Part shown: positions 15,877 through 24,566 of the stretch, piece by piece | Layout: every line of letters starts with the position of its first letter | How positions within the stretch are numbered: position 1 is the stretch's first letter | Source of the DNA: a virus | Virus record (IMG/VR): IMGVR_UViG_3300013102_000005 | Coordinates: 1 to 64,000 of that record | Length of the DNA stretch: 64,000 nt | Direction: 5' to 3' (one strand) | The notes under the pieces: model-generated | Seen by the model: the letters and a program-made list of their open reading frames with translations, nothing else | Databases searched by the model: none | What the model was told of the DNA's origin: nothing | Program-made: the position numbers and the translations under genes

Positions 15877-15895
15877 CGCCAGGGCTCCCCTGGCG
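15877..15895. terminator. GC hairpin at the end of the 15908-16495 gene
   Basis: CGCCAGGG (15877-15884) pairs with CCCTGGCG (15888-15895) across a 3-nt loop. No T-run follows on the minus strand, so it may attenuate or protect RNA rather than terminate. Confidence 0.4.
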
Positions 15896-15899
15896 CGGG

Positions 15900-15907
15900 G
15901 TTTCCGA
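15900..15907 (-). promoter_or_regulatory. Late-type element TCGGAAAC
   Basis: Minus-strand TCGGAAAC immediately follows the TGA of the fibre-assembly gene and lies about 66 bp upstream of the ATG at 15834. Confidence 0.4.
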
Positions 15908-16495
15908 TCAGGCCCAGACGACCGCGCGGACCTTGTCGATGTCCTCGTAGGCCGCGACCTGCGCCAGCAGCTTCTTACGCTTGATGCGCAGCTCAAGGAT
16001 GGTGTTGTAGCTCACGCCGGCCACCTTCTGGATCTGCTCGGCCGTGTGCATCTGGTCGCCCCAGACGCCGGTGTCGGGATCCAGACAGGTGAAGGGGCCG
16101 CGCCAGTCTGGATCGCTGGCGTTCATGGGCAGCTGCGAAGCCGCCACGGTGCCGGTCAGGTTGAGCTGGTCCTCGGTGTTCGAGGGATACAGGTATGCCT
16201 TGCCCAGTACGTCGCAGACGAAGCCGGCAACGATCGCCTGCGCGCAGGCCTCGGTGATCTCGGCGGCCTTCTGCTCTTTGAGCCTGGCAAGGGAGATCTC
16301 GGTCACCGGCTCGATGTCAGCCAGTGCCCCAGCAGTCGTCACCCACCAGGTGGACGCCTGGTCGTGGGCTTCGAAAGTTTCCGCATCGATCTCCAGCAGT
16401 TCGGCCTCCGGGGGCAGTGCGCTGTAGGTGAAAGCGTCGGTGTCGATCCAGCCCAGGACGCGGCGCGTCCTGGGGTCGAAGTGAACGTATTGCAT
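15908..16495 (-). CDS. Tail-fibre-associated protein with DUF4376-like domain
   Basis: This is a 195-residue protein directly following the tail fibre gene. N-terminal HFDPRTRRVLGWIDTDAF is a short beta domain; the C-terminal half (AAEITEACAQAIVAGFVCDV, YLYPSNTEDQLNLTG, HTAEQIQKVAGVSYNTILEL) matches the DUF4376 pattern common in fibre assembly or fibre-tip partners. The 11-bp gap to the fibre gene implies co-expression. Chaperone versus structural role cannot be separated from sequence. Confidence 0.65.
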   Translation of the reverse strand: MQYVHFDPRTRRVLGWIDTDAFTYSALPPEAELLEIDAETFEAHDQASTWWVTTAGALADIEPVTEISLARLKEQKAAEITEACAQAIVAGFVCDVLGKAYLYPSNTEDQLNLTGTVAASQLPMNASDPDWRGPFTCLDPDTGVWGDQMHTAEQIQKVAGVSYNTILELRIKRKKLLAQVAAYEDIDKVRAVVWA

Positions 16496-16505
16496 GTGGG
16501 TGTCC

Positions 16506-19500
16506 TTAGTATTGGATCATCAGGAAGCCGGGCATGCCTGCCGTGCCGTTACCGCCATCGCCGCTGCTTTGCCAGCTCGCGCCGCCACCACCGCCGCCAC
16601 AGCCGTAACCCAGGCCAGGCTTGGAGGCCACCCCGTAGTTATTACCGGCACGACCGCCACCACCGGCGGTGCCGAAGGGGCCGCTGCCGCCAGAGCCGCC
16701 GTCGCCACCGAGGCCCGCGCCACGTGCATCGCCGCCGTCTTCGCCACCGTAGTAGCCGCCAATCCCGCCGGCTCCCGAGGTAAGCGAGCCGCCCGTGGCC
16801 CCGGCGCCACCCACCAGCGGACTGAACATATCGTTGCCATTGCTGTTCTTCATGGTGGTGGAGCCACCGGAGACACCGCTGTTGCCACCGTTGCCCGAAG
16901 TGCCGCCGGTCCCGGCATTACCGCCCGCGCCGATACCGATGGTGTAGGTCATGCCCGGCGTGACGGTGAGCGGGTGCATGATGAGGAAGGTGCCAGCGCC
17001 ACCGCCGCCGCCGCCGCCAGCGCCATAGGTCTGGCCGTAGCCACCACCCCCAGCACCGCCACCGCCGCCGGCGCAGGCCGAGACGTAGATCTGCGTCACG
17101 CCCGCCGGGCAGGTCCAGGTGCCGTTCGCAACGAAGCGGACAGAAACACCCTTGACGCTGATGGCGTCGCGCACGAATGCCGTCGTGGCGCCCTTGGTGC
17201 TGCTGTCGGTGCGCGCCTGGGTCGGCATGGTGATAGTGGTCGCAATCGCCATCTGCCCGACGTTGACGAGGCCTGTCGAGCGGATGATGGCGAACGGGGT
17301 GTCCAGGTAGCTGCCGTCGTCGGCGAACCGGTTGACGTAGAAGTTCGAGCCGACGTTACCGCTGCTCTCGGCATCGTTGGTCGCGCCGACGTCCCAGCGC
17401 ACAGTGCCGGCGGTGCTCAGGCGCAGGTGCCGGTAGTTGCCCGACACACCATTGATGTTCAGGTAGGCCGAACCGCTGCCGTAGCTGATCGTCGTGGGCC
17501 GGTTCAGCGTGGTCCAGGCGTTGACGTAGAAGGCATTGCCCGTAAAGGTCATGGTGCCGTTGCCGACCGTGCCGTCGCCGCCCGAGGCGAGCATGCGGAA
17601 GTCGTAGTCCACCGCCGTGGCGCCCGAATGCCAGTCCAGGAACGGCGTGGTCGCGCTACCGCCACGGGTGTCGCCCAGCTCGATGCCGGCGTTCATCCCG
17701 CTGGGGGTGATGGCCAGGCTGTTGGTGGTGAAGACGAAACCGCCGTCGGATAGGGTCGTCTGCCCCTTAACGGCAAAGGTGCCGGTCACGTTGGCGTTGC
17801 CGTTGAAGGTGGCGCCCGAGGCGGTCGTGAGGAACCCCGCATCGGTCAGCGTCAGCAGCACGCTGTTGAAGGCGCTGTTGACCACCTCGAAGTTGCCGCC
17901 CTTGGAGCGCAGGTATTTGCCAGGGGTCGATCCGTTGCCGTACAGCTGGATCGCGGCGCCCTGGGCGCCCTCGTCGCGGATCAGCAGCGACTTGACGTTG
18001 CCGCTGGTGTTGATCGACATCATGTTGCCGTTCAGCTGCAACATGCTGCCGCTGCCGTCGTCGGTCGCGGTGCCGATCAGGACCTTGCCGGCCAGGTAAT
18101 TCGGCGCCGAGCCACCCATGTACAGGTTCCAGCGGTTTTTGCCGGACACGGTGTTCATCGAGCCGTAGAAGCCGTAGGCGTTGGCCAGGGCCACCAGCGG
18201 CTGGTCGTTGGCCAGGTACGAGGTGTGGTTGGTCACCAGCTGGTTGCTGCCGATGGCCAGGGGCTCCTGGACATACCCAATGTGCTGACCCAGGGTGGCC
18301 GAGGTGGAGCCGTCACCGATCGAGCTGTAGGCCCGGAAGTCGTTCGCGGTGCTGGTGCAGTCGGGGCCGTAGTTCAGCTGGACGTTGACGCCGCGCTGGC
18401 TGGTGCCCGTCATGGCGGCCGTGGCATAGCCGCGCGGGCCGACGTTCAGGGAGACAGAACTTGCGATCGGGGCGCCGGCGAAAGCCGCCACGTTGCCGGC
18501 CTGGAAGGTGCCCGAAACGCTCGCGTTGGCCGCCACCGTGACAGCATGGCCAAAGGTCACGGTGCCGTCGGCCAGATTGACCCGGAACGGCCGCAGCGCG
18601 TTATAGCCGCCGTACTGGTCATTGGCGCTGGTCAGCATCAGCCAGAGGTTGCTGCCGTCATTGCGCCAGAACGTGCCGTAGTTGCCGTAGACCTGGCGGT
18701 AGGAGTTGATCGCGGTGGTCTGCACCTCGCCGGCGAACTGGCCGCTGCCGTTGTCGTTCAGCGAAAAGATCGTCGCGCCATAGGCGCTGTTGATGATCTG
18801 GAAAGAGCCATCCTTGACGCGCAGGTACTTGCCCGGCGTGGCGGAGCCATTGCCGACCATCTTGAGGGTCGCGCCGTTGGCGCCGGTGTCCTGTATCGTC
18901 ATGGTCCAGGCGTTGCCGCTGCCCTGGACGTTGGCCTGACCGACCACCTGGAGATTGCCGCCGATGTCGGCAGTGGTGCCGATCAGCAGATTGCCCATCA
19001 TGTGGTTCGGCGCGGTGCCATCCGCGAACAGGTTCCAGCGGTCCTTACCGTCTACCCGGTTGAGCTGGCCACGGAAGCCGAAGGCCTTGCCGATGGCGGT
19101 ACTGCCCACGGCAGTCGCCTGGAAGTGCATATGCTCGCCAATGGCTGCGTTGGCGCCGTTGAACGTGGGGGCCGTGGATTGGAAGCCGTAGGTGAACCCG
19201 ATGGTGCCGGCCGTATCGGCAATCGCTGGCCGCGAGGCAAAGGCGATGCCCTGCGTGGTGGCTACGGTCGGGTCCCAGACGCTTGCGAAATAGACACCGT
19301 AGTTGCTGCTGGTGAGCTGGTTATCGGTGCGGATGTAGAGCGCCACGGAGCTGGACGTAGTGGTGCCCAGGGCAAAGCACCGGGCGCGAACGCTCAGGAA
19401 GCCGCCGCCCGAGGTGCCATCGCCGCCGCCCGCCATCAGGCGGGAGTCAAAATCCGCAACGGTCGCGCCGGAGTGGAAGTCGATATAGGGCGAGGTGGCC

Positions 19501-20723
19501 GCGCCGCCCACATAGCCGATCTCGAAGCGGGCATTGGTCGCCGTCGCCGGCTGCCACAGCACGGTGTCGCTGTTGATGTAGGCCCAGCCGTTGAGCGTGG
19601 TTGTGCCGTTGACGGTGAGGTTGTTGCTCAGCGTCGCAGCACCCGCCAGCGCCAGCGAGCCCGCCATGTTGACCGTGCCGGTGAAACTGGGCGAAGCCAG
19701 GGGCGCCTTGAGCGCCAGCGCATTGGTCATCGTGGCGGCGAAGTTGGGATCGTCGCCGATGGCGTCGGCCAACTCGTTCAGGGTGTCGAGCGCCCCCGGC
19801 GCCGAGTTGATCAGGTTGGCGATGGCCGTGGACACGAAGGCCGTCGAGGCGGCCAGGGTCGTATTGTTGCCGACGGCCTGGGTGGGCACGTTGAGTGCGC
19901 CGGTGACCGTGGCACTGGCGAGGGTGGCCAGGCCTGCGACGCTCAGGGTGCCGGACAGGACCGCAGCGCCGGCGACCGACAGCGAGCTTTTCAGGGCGGC
20001 GGCGCCGTTGACCGTGATCGCCGCGAGGGTGGCCATGCCGGCCACCGCCAGGGTGCCTGCCATGCTGACGGGGCCGGTGAACGACGGCGCCTCCACCGGC
20101 GCGCGGGTGGTATCGGTCGGGTGGACGTGATCCTCGCGCGCGAATCGCTTGCTGGCGCCGACCTTGCTGGTGCCATCCATCAGCGGCTGCGCGGTGCCGC
20201 CGTAGTTGCTATCGACCGTCGAGATCAGCACGTAATTGGGGTGCGGATTGGTCGCGGCCTCGTGTGCCGCGAGCATGGCGAGCACCAGGGCCGAATCAGG
20301 ATCCACAGAGACGGTCAGGCTGCTGGAAGGCAGCTGGTCGAAACTGATGTCGTTGACCAGGACGAACGCCACGCCACTGGTCTTGCTACCCAGGGGCCCG
20401 GTGGTGCGGCTCCAGACGGCGAAGAGCACGTTGCCCGCCCAGAACGCCACCTCATTGATGGTCCCGGTGCTGGTGTCCGCCGGCCAGACGCTGGTCATGC
20501 GGATCTGGTTATTGGTCACGCGGGCGCTGGAGCCTACCTTGACCCGCTTGATCTCCTTGACCAGAGCGGTTTCTTTGCCGGTGGGTGTGTAGGCGCCAGT
20601 GCCGAACGATACGGCATCCAGCGTCAGCGCCAGTCCGTTATTGCTGGCAGCCAGCGCGGCGGCCTTGCCTGCGTCGGTGATGGTCGGGATGAACACGACC
20701 GATTGCGGGGTGGATGTAGCCAT
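16506..20723 (-). CDS. Long tail fibre with collar N-terminus and glycine-rich tip
   Basis: This is a 1405-residue protein; ATG 20723 begins MATSTPQSVVFIPTITDAGK, the N-terminal tail-collar fibre domain (about 1-165) that attaches to the baseplate. A long beta-rich shaft follows with repeated AGAAVLSGTLSVAGLATL-type units. Residues about 1200-1405 are a Gly-rich domain (many GGGGG runs, ending GMPGFLMIQY) like the polyglycine receptor-binding tips of phage adhesins. Two segments of the shaft are duplicated (nt about 19170-18775 and 18300-17865), each with RWNL-x-G-x-AP and PGKYLR motifs. Host range is probably set by the tip. The start is upstream of the assembly partner at 15908. Confidence 0.85.
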   Translation of the reverse strand: MATSTPQSVVFIPTITDAGKAAALAASNNGLALTLDAVSFGTGAYTPTGKETALVKEIKRVKVGSSARVTNNQIRMTSVWPADTSTGTINEVAFWAGNVLFAVWSRTTGPLGSKTSGVAFVLVNDISFDQLPSSSLTVSVDPDSALVLAMLAAHEAATNPHPNYVLISTVDSNYGGTAQPLMDGTSKVGASKRFAREDHVHPTDTTRAPVEAPSFTGPVSMAGTLAVAGMATLAAITVNGAAALKSSLSVAGAAVLSGTLSVAGLATLASATVTGALNVPTQAVGNNTTLAASTAFVSTAIANLINSAPGALDTLNELADAIGDDPNFAATMTNALALKAPLASPSFTGTVNMAGSLALAGAATLSNNLTVNGTTTLNGWAYINSDTVLWQPATATNARFEIGYVGGAATSPYIDFHSGATVADFDSRLMAGGGDGTSGGGFLSVRARCFALGTTTSSSVALYIRTDNQLTSSNYGVYFASVWDPTVATTQGIAFASRPAIADTAGTIGFTYGFQSTAPTFNGANAAIGEHMHFQATAVGSTAIGKAFGFRGQLNRVDGKDRWNLFADGTAPNHMMGNLLIGTTADIGGNLQVVGQANVQGSGNAWTMTIQDTGANGATLKMVGNGSATPGKYLRVKDGSFQIINSAYGATIFSLNDNGSGQFAGEVQTTAINSYRQVYGNYGTFWRNDGSNLWLMLTSANDQYGGYNALRPFRVNLADGTVTFGHAVTVAANASVSGTFQAGNVAAFAGAPIASSVSLNVGPRGYATAAMTGTSQRGVNVQLNYGPDCTSTANDFRAYSSIGDGSTSATLGQHIGYVQEPLAIGSNQLVTNHTSYLANDQPLVALANAYGFYGSMNTVSGKNRWNLYMGGSAPNYLAGKVLIGTATDDGSGSMLQLNGNMMSINTSGNVKSLLIRDEGAQGAAIQLYGNGSTPGKYLRSKGGNFEVVNSAFNSVLLTLTDAGFLTTASGATFNGNANVTGTFAVKGQTTLSDGGFVFTTNSLAITPSGMNAGIELGDTRGGSATTPFLDWHSGATAVDYDFRMLASGGDGTVGNGTMTFTGNAFYVNAWTTLNRPTTISYGSGSAYLNINGVSGNYRHLRLSTAGTVRWDVGATNDAESSGNVGSNFYVNRFADDGSYLDTPFAIIRSTGLVNVGQMAIATTITMPTQARTDSSTKGATTAFVRDAISVKGVSVRFVANGTWTCPAGVTQIYVSACAGGGGGAGGGGYGQTYGAGGGGGGGAGTFLIMHPLTVTPGMTYTIGIGAGGNAGTGGTSGNGGNSGVSGGSTTMKNSNGNDMFSPLVGGAGATGGSLTSGAGGIGGYYGGEDGGDARGAGLGGDGGSGGSGPFGTAGGGGRAGNNYGVASKPGLGYGCGGGGGGASWQSSGDGGNGTAGMPGFLMIQY

Positions 20724-20804
20724 GCGGTCCTCGTGGGCGCCAAAAAGGGCAGGCGCGGCCGAGGAGGCCACGCCTATGCTGCGCCTATTCTGCGAGGGCC
20801 GTTA

Positions 20805-20836
20805 CACCCCTTCGGCCGAGGCTTTCCGAAGGGGTG
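20805..20836. terminator. 11-bp GC hairpin enclosing a late-type element
   Basis: CACCCCTTCGG (20805-20815) pairs perfectly with CCGAAGGGGTG (20826-20836). It lies between the SGNH gene stop (20843) and the fibre start (20723). The late-type element CTTTCCGA (20822-20829) straddles its loop and stem. There is no T-run. Confidence 0.5.
20822..20829 (-). promoter_or_regulatory. Late-type element TCGGAAAG
   Basis: This minus-strand copy lies about 100 bp ahead of the tail fibre ATG and is partly inside the hairpin at 20805-20836. Confidence 0.35.
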
Positions 20837-20842
20837 CCGGGG

Positions 20843-22153
20843 TCAGTAGGTGACCTTGAGGGCGCCGGTCTTGCCGAACCAGATGGTGCAGTCCACGTCC
20901 CGCGAAGGGCTCACGGTGATGGTGAGTCGCAGGCGGACCAGGGTCAGACCGGTCGCGGTGAGGAAGACCAGCAGCGGGGTCTCGAAGGGCAGGGGCCCCA
21001 GGTTTTCGCTTGGGTAGGGCAGGCTGGAATCGGACTCATCGCCGTCGAGCTTCTGGGTGTAGCCGGGCACCAACATGAGGTTGAGGCCGATGGCCGAGAG
21101 GCCTACGCCCTGACTGATCACGAGGCCGGACGCTTTGAGCTTGTCATTGTTCGCCAGGCTAGCCAGCGGCACGTCCAGGTAGGCGCTGACCTCGGCGGGA
21201 CTGCTGGTAGCGATCCCCTTGATGCGCAGCTTCTGGTAGCTGACGCCGTTCAGGGTTTCCTTGGACCAGGTGGTGGTCAGGCCGCTGATACTGCCGCTGG
21301 TGAGCTCGGCGATCCAGCCGTCAGCCAGCACTGAGCCTGCCACTGGCGCGCAGCTGGCATAGATCGAGCCGCCGGTGCCCGCCACCAGGGGATTAGGGGT
21401 GAGCGAGCCCTTGGGGTTGGAGGTGGCGTTGAACACCACGTTGGACTCGGCGAGATCCGGCAGGCCCCGGCACCAGGCCGCGACGATCTTGCCCACCACG
21501 CGCCCAGCGACCATCGCGCCGATCTTGCTGGGATGGATCCAGTCACGCACGACGCTGGCCAGGGGGTAGTAGTTGGTCCCGCTGGCGGGATCGACCCAGT
21601 AGTCCCAGACGTTGGCCACCGCGCACATCTGACTCATGACCCTCTCGATCCAGACGTGCATCGCGTAGTGGTCGGCCTTCTGCGCGGCGGTGAGCTCGTA
21701 GCTGCTGGAGCCATTCCCGCGCGGCGTCTCGCTTATCAGGATCACGTCGATGCCAGCGATCTGGAAATTGCGCACGATCTCGCGCAAGTTGCGCTGGCTG
21801 GTGCCCAGGTCGATACCGGCGGGGCGGTCGTTGGTCGAGCCCCAGACCACCACCAGGTTGACGCCCGCCGCCTTGAGCGTGGCGATATAGGCGGCCTGGC
21901 GGACGAGCATCTGGGCGGTGGTGTCGCCGGCGACGCCGCCGTTGTAGGCCACCGGTGCGGAGCAGGCGCCGTTGCTGAACTTCTGCACCCAGCCCATGAG
22001 GCCCCAGGTCTTGAGATAGTCGTTGGCGCCGGAGCCCGACCAGGAGAGGAAAATCCGGCTATCGCCAAAGCCGCCGATGGTGCGGTTACGCGGTGTGGCG
22101 CGGACGAAGCCCAGTCGGTTGAGGGCTGCGGTGAGTTCGAGGGTGTCGGCCAT
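20843..22153 (-). CDS. SGNH/GDSL-type hydrolase, tail-fibre locus esterase
   Basis: This is a 436-residue protein. Block I GDS with Ser32 (GGFGDSRIFL), block III WGSTND (Asn105), and block V DWIH (Asp201, His204) give a complete SGNH catalytic set in residues 25-210. The C-terminal half is a beta-rich domain (about 225-436) probably for trimerisation or attachment. Such enzymes in fibre loci remove acetyl or other ester groups from surface polysaccharide. Located between the gpI-like gene and the long fibre, so it is likely a virion enzyme. Substrate is inferred. Confidence 0.75.
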   Translation of the reverse strand: MADTLELTAALNRLGFVRATPRNRTIGGFGDSRIFLSWSGSGANDYLKTWGLMGWVQKFSNGACSAPVAYNGGVAGDTTAQMLVRQAAYIATLKAAGVNLVVVWGSTNDRPAGIDLGTSQRNLREIVRNFQIAGIDVILISETPRGNGSSSYELTAAQKADHYAMHVWIERVMSQMCAVANVWDYWVDPASGTNYYPLASVVRDWIHPSKIGAMVAGRVVGKIVAAWCRGLPDLAESNVVFNATSNPKGSLTPNPLVAGTGGSIYASCAPVAGSVLADGWIAELTSGSISGLTTTWSKETLNGVSYQKLRIKGIATSSPAEVSAYLDVPLASLANNDKLKASGLVISQGVGLSAIGLNLMLVPGYTQKLDGDESDSSLPYPSENLGPLPFETPLLVFLTATGLTLVRLRLTITVSPSRDVDCTIWFGKTGALKVTY

Positions 22154-22174
22154 GGGGTCGCTCTAAGCAGGGGG

Positions 22175-22861
22175 TCAAGACGAGGCGACGACGCGCTGAC
22201 CACCCGATACGATCACTGCCCCACCCAGCGCCAGGGCACCGTCAGGGAGGTCGTCGTCGATCAGCTCGCCGGCGACATAGCACAGCGTGATGGGGAAGAA
22301 CGTCGGCGCGGCGACGTAGGTACTGCGAAAGGCGCGGGTTACGCGGACTTCAAGGACGATCCGGGCGGCCACGGTGGAGAGCAGGGCGCGCAGCACGCGC
22401 TCGGGGACTTCGGAGGTGGCCACATCCACCCGCACGCGCGAGGTCATGTAGAAGGCCTCGATGGCATCGCCATCCAGGGCGATCTCGGCCAGGCTCTTGC
22501 AGCCCTCGGGATAGGCGGCGGACTTCTTCTGCCAGAGCTGGCTGACGTCCCAGACCGACCCGAACAGGATCTGGAGGTACTTCTTGAGGAAGTGCATGCC
22601 CCGCTTGGGGTTGCGATGCCGCCACGCCTTGTAGAGGTAGCGCATCCCGTCGTCGTCGGTGAGGTTGAGCACCGACAGACCGTCGCCCGTGAGCGCGCGC
22701 TGGATGAGCGACAGCGGCCCCAGGTGCGGGGCGCCGTAGACGTTGATCTCGTCGTCCAGCTCGGCCAAATTCTCGAGATACAGCTGGTTGAACAGCTGCA
22801 CCAGCTGCTCCTCGGTGTCGCCGACTTGCAGCGTCTGGAGCAGCGGATTCATGGGGTTCAT
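22175..22861 (-). CDS. Baseplate wedge protein, gpI-like
   Basis: This is a 228-residue protein overlapping the gpJ-like gene (ATGA at 22858-22861), in the usual J-then-I order. It has an N-terminal helix set (LVQLFNQLYLENLAELDDEI), a central WRHRNPKRGMHFLKKYLQIL, and a C-terminal beta part. Sequence similarity to P2 gpI is weak by eye, so the call rests largely on order and size. Confidence 0.6.
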   Translation of the reverse strand: MNPMNPLLQTLQVGDTEEQLVQLFNQLYLENLAELDDEINVYGAPHLGPLSLIQRALTGDGLSVLNLTDDDGMRYLYKAWRHRNPKRGMHFLKKYLQILFGSVWDVSQLWQKKSAAYPEGCKSLAEIALDGDAIEAFYMTSRVRVDVATSEVPERVLRALLSTVAARIVLEVRVTRAFRSTYVAAPTFFPITLCYVAGELIDDDLPDGALALGGAVIVSGGQRVVASS

Positions 22862-24261
22862 TCGCTGGGCGGCTCCACGTTGACGGTGAGGCTCGCCTCA
22901 CTGACGTAGCGGTAGCTCTCCGGCACGATGGTCCCGGCGTCGGAGACCACCACCTGGATGTCAGCGTTCTCTGCCTGGCAGGCGGGGATGTTGTCGTAGA
23001 GCAGCTTGGTGATCGTCTTGTAGAGGATCCGCCCACGGCCGCGCTTGGCCCAGGCTGATTCGCGGCCGTACTTGGCCAGGATCAGGTCGCGCGCGGCGGC
23101 GCGGACGGTGTCCTCGTCGTAGACGGTGGGCACCTGAAGCATCACCGTGACCGGAATGGCTGTCTCGGCCACCGGCACGAACGCCACGTTGTAGGAATCG
23201 TCCGCGCGGGCGATCACTCGCTTGATGTCGGCCTGGAGGGTGGCCACGTCCTCGCCGTCCATGAGCGCGGCGACAAACAGCTTGTTGATGTTCTCGACGT
23301 TGGAGCCGCGCACCGCTTCTTCCACCCGCTCGTTCCAGACCGACAGGAAGCGGAACGCCGGCAGGTTGCGGCGCAGCAGAAAATCGAACTCGCCCAGGTA
23401 GACCGCCGATTCGTCGTACAGCGACGGATAGCTGATCACCTCTCGCATGGTGGCGATGTCCATCGGCGCCGAGCCGGCGGAGACCACCGCCGTGAGCACG
23501 ATGGTCGCGCCCGATTCAGCCTTGGTCGGGGTGTACTCGAAAACGAAGGGGGCGTTCGCCGCCAGGGAGATCTCGCCCTCAGTCTGGGTCACCGCCACCA
23601 GGATCTGCTCACCGGCAACCGGCTGATAGCCGGCGATGGCGCTGGCGCCGAAGCGCACGGACAGCTGTCGGCTCTCGTCGCTCTCGATGGTATAGGCGCG
23701 CTCGTCCACCTCGGTATTCGCGAAGGCGGGACTGTAGGCGAAGGTGTTGGCCAGGCTATCCACCACCTTGATCGCGGCGATGTAGCCGGTATCAGGAGTG
23801 GCCACGTCGATGGAGTAGAACGGCTTGGACTCCGTCACCTCGTGGGTAATGGTCGTCGTGACCTCTTGGGCCACGGTGATGCTGGCCGAACCCAGGGCCG
23901 GCACCGTGGCGCCCACGGTGACGACATGGACGCGGCCCTGCGGATCAAGCAGGCGCTTGCCGGGACTGACCATGAACGCGGTGTCGGTGGCGTTGGTGAC
24001 CAGCAGGGTGGAGCGCTGGCCCGTGCCGAAGGGCAGCACGCCCTTGACGGCGGCGCTGGCCAGCACCGTGACGTCCCGCGCCATGGTGAACGGTTCACTC
24101 GCAGCCGTATCCTGCATCTGGGAGTACATGCTCAGCATGGCGGCCATCGCGGCCAGGTTGGCCTTGATCCGTGGATCGCCCTGCTGGTACAGCGCTGCCA
24201 CAGCGGGATAGTTGGCTATCCGCTTCTCGGCGGCACTGAGAAATTCGTCGGTCGTCTTCAC
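22858..24261 (-). CDS. Baseplate wedge protein J-like (Mu gp47 / P2 gpJ)
   Basis: This is a 467-residue protein with baseplate-J-like features: an N-terminal helical region, central beta repeats (VTVGATVPALGSASITVAQE, TGYIAAIKVVDSLANTFAYS), SGATIVLTAVVSAG, and a C-terminal segment (VRAAARDLILAKYGRESAW, GRILYKTITKLLYDNIP) typical of the family. It forms the wedge arms of the baseplate. Upstream and downstream overlaps of 4 nt place it in one operon with gp25-like and gpI-like genes. Confidence 0.8.
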   Translation of the reverse strand: MKTTDEFLSAAEKRIANYPAVAALYQQGDPRIKANLAAMAAMLSMYSQMQDTAASEPFTMARDVTVLASAAVKGVLPFGTGQRSTLLVTNATDTAFMVSPGKRLLDPQGRVHVVTVGATVPALGSASITVAQEVTTTITHEVTESKPFYSIDVATPDTGYIAAIKVVDSLANTFAYSPAFANTEVDERAYTIESDESRQLSVRFGASAIAGYQPVAGEQILVAVTQTEGEISLAANAPFVFEYTPTKAESGATIVLTAVVSAGSAPMDIATMREVISYPSLYDESAVYLGEFDFLLRRNLPAFRFLSVWNERVEEAVRGSNVENINKLFVAALMDGEDVATLQADIKRVIARADDSYNVAFVPVAETAIPVTVMLQVPTVYDEDTVRAAARDLILAKYGRESAWAKRGRGRILYKTITKLLYDNIPACQAENADIQVVVSDAGTIVPESYRYVSEASLTVNVEPPSE

Positions 24262-24566
24262 GTGATGGCGCCTGCGCTGTCGATGGTCACCTGGGTGCCC
24301 ATCAGGTCGATGATCAGCCGCTGGTGCTGCTTGCTGACCTGCTCCAGGTAGAGGTTGATGGAGCCGCTGGGCAGTCGCTTGAGGATCGGCACGTCGGTGA
24401 GGAGCTTCTTGAGCAGGCTATCGGCGAGCACCGAGCTACCCGGCTGCTGGAGCAGGCTCGGGATGTCGTGCCCGTAGCTCTGCCCCAGATAGCCGTTGGT
24501 GGGCATCTGGAGCCAGTGCCGTACCATCTGCGCGATCTCCAGCATCGTTACGTTCAAGCTGGACAT
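24258..24566 (-). CDS. Baseplate wedge gp25-like (gpW-like) protein
   Basis: This is a 102-residue protein located just upstream of the J-like gene with an ATGA overlap, and overlapping the lysozyme gene's stop by one base (TGATG). Size, gene order and the motifs YGHDIPSLL, LLTDVPILKRLPSGSINLYL fit the gp25/gpW wedge family. The lack of a clear EPR signature lowers certainty. Confidence 0.55.
   Translation of the reverse strand: MSSLNVTMLEIAQMVRHWLQMPTNGYLGQSYGHDIPSLLQQPGSSVLADSLLKKLLTDVPILKRLPSGSINLYLEQVSKQHQRLIIDLMGTQVTIDSAGAIT

Noticed and set aside
18225-20849. 874-residue plus-strand frame in the fibre gene
   Set aside because: Antisense shadow of the tail fibre; no known domain and no start signal.
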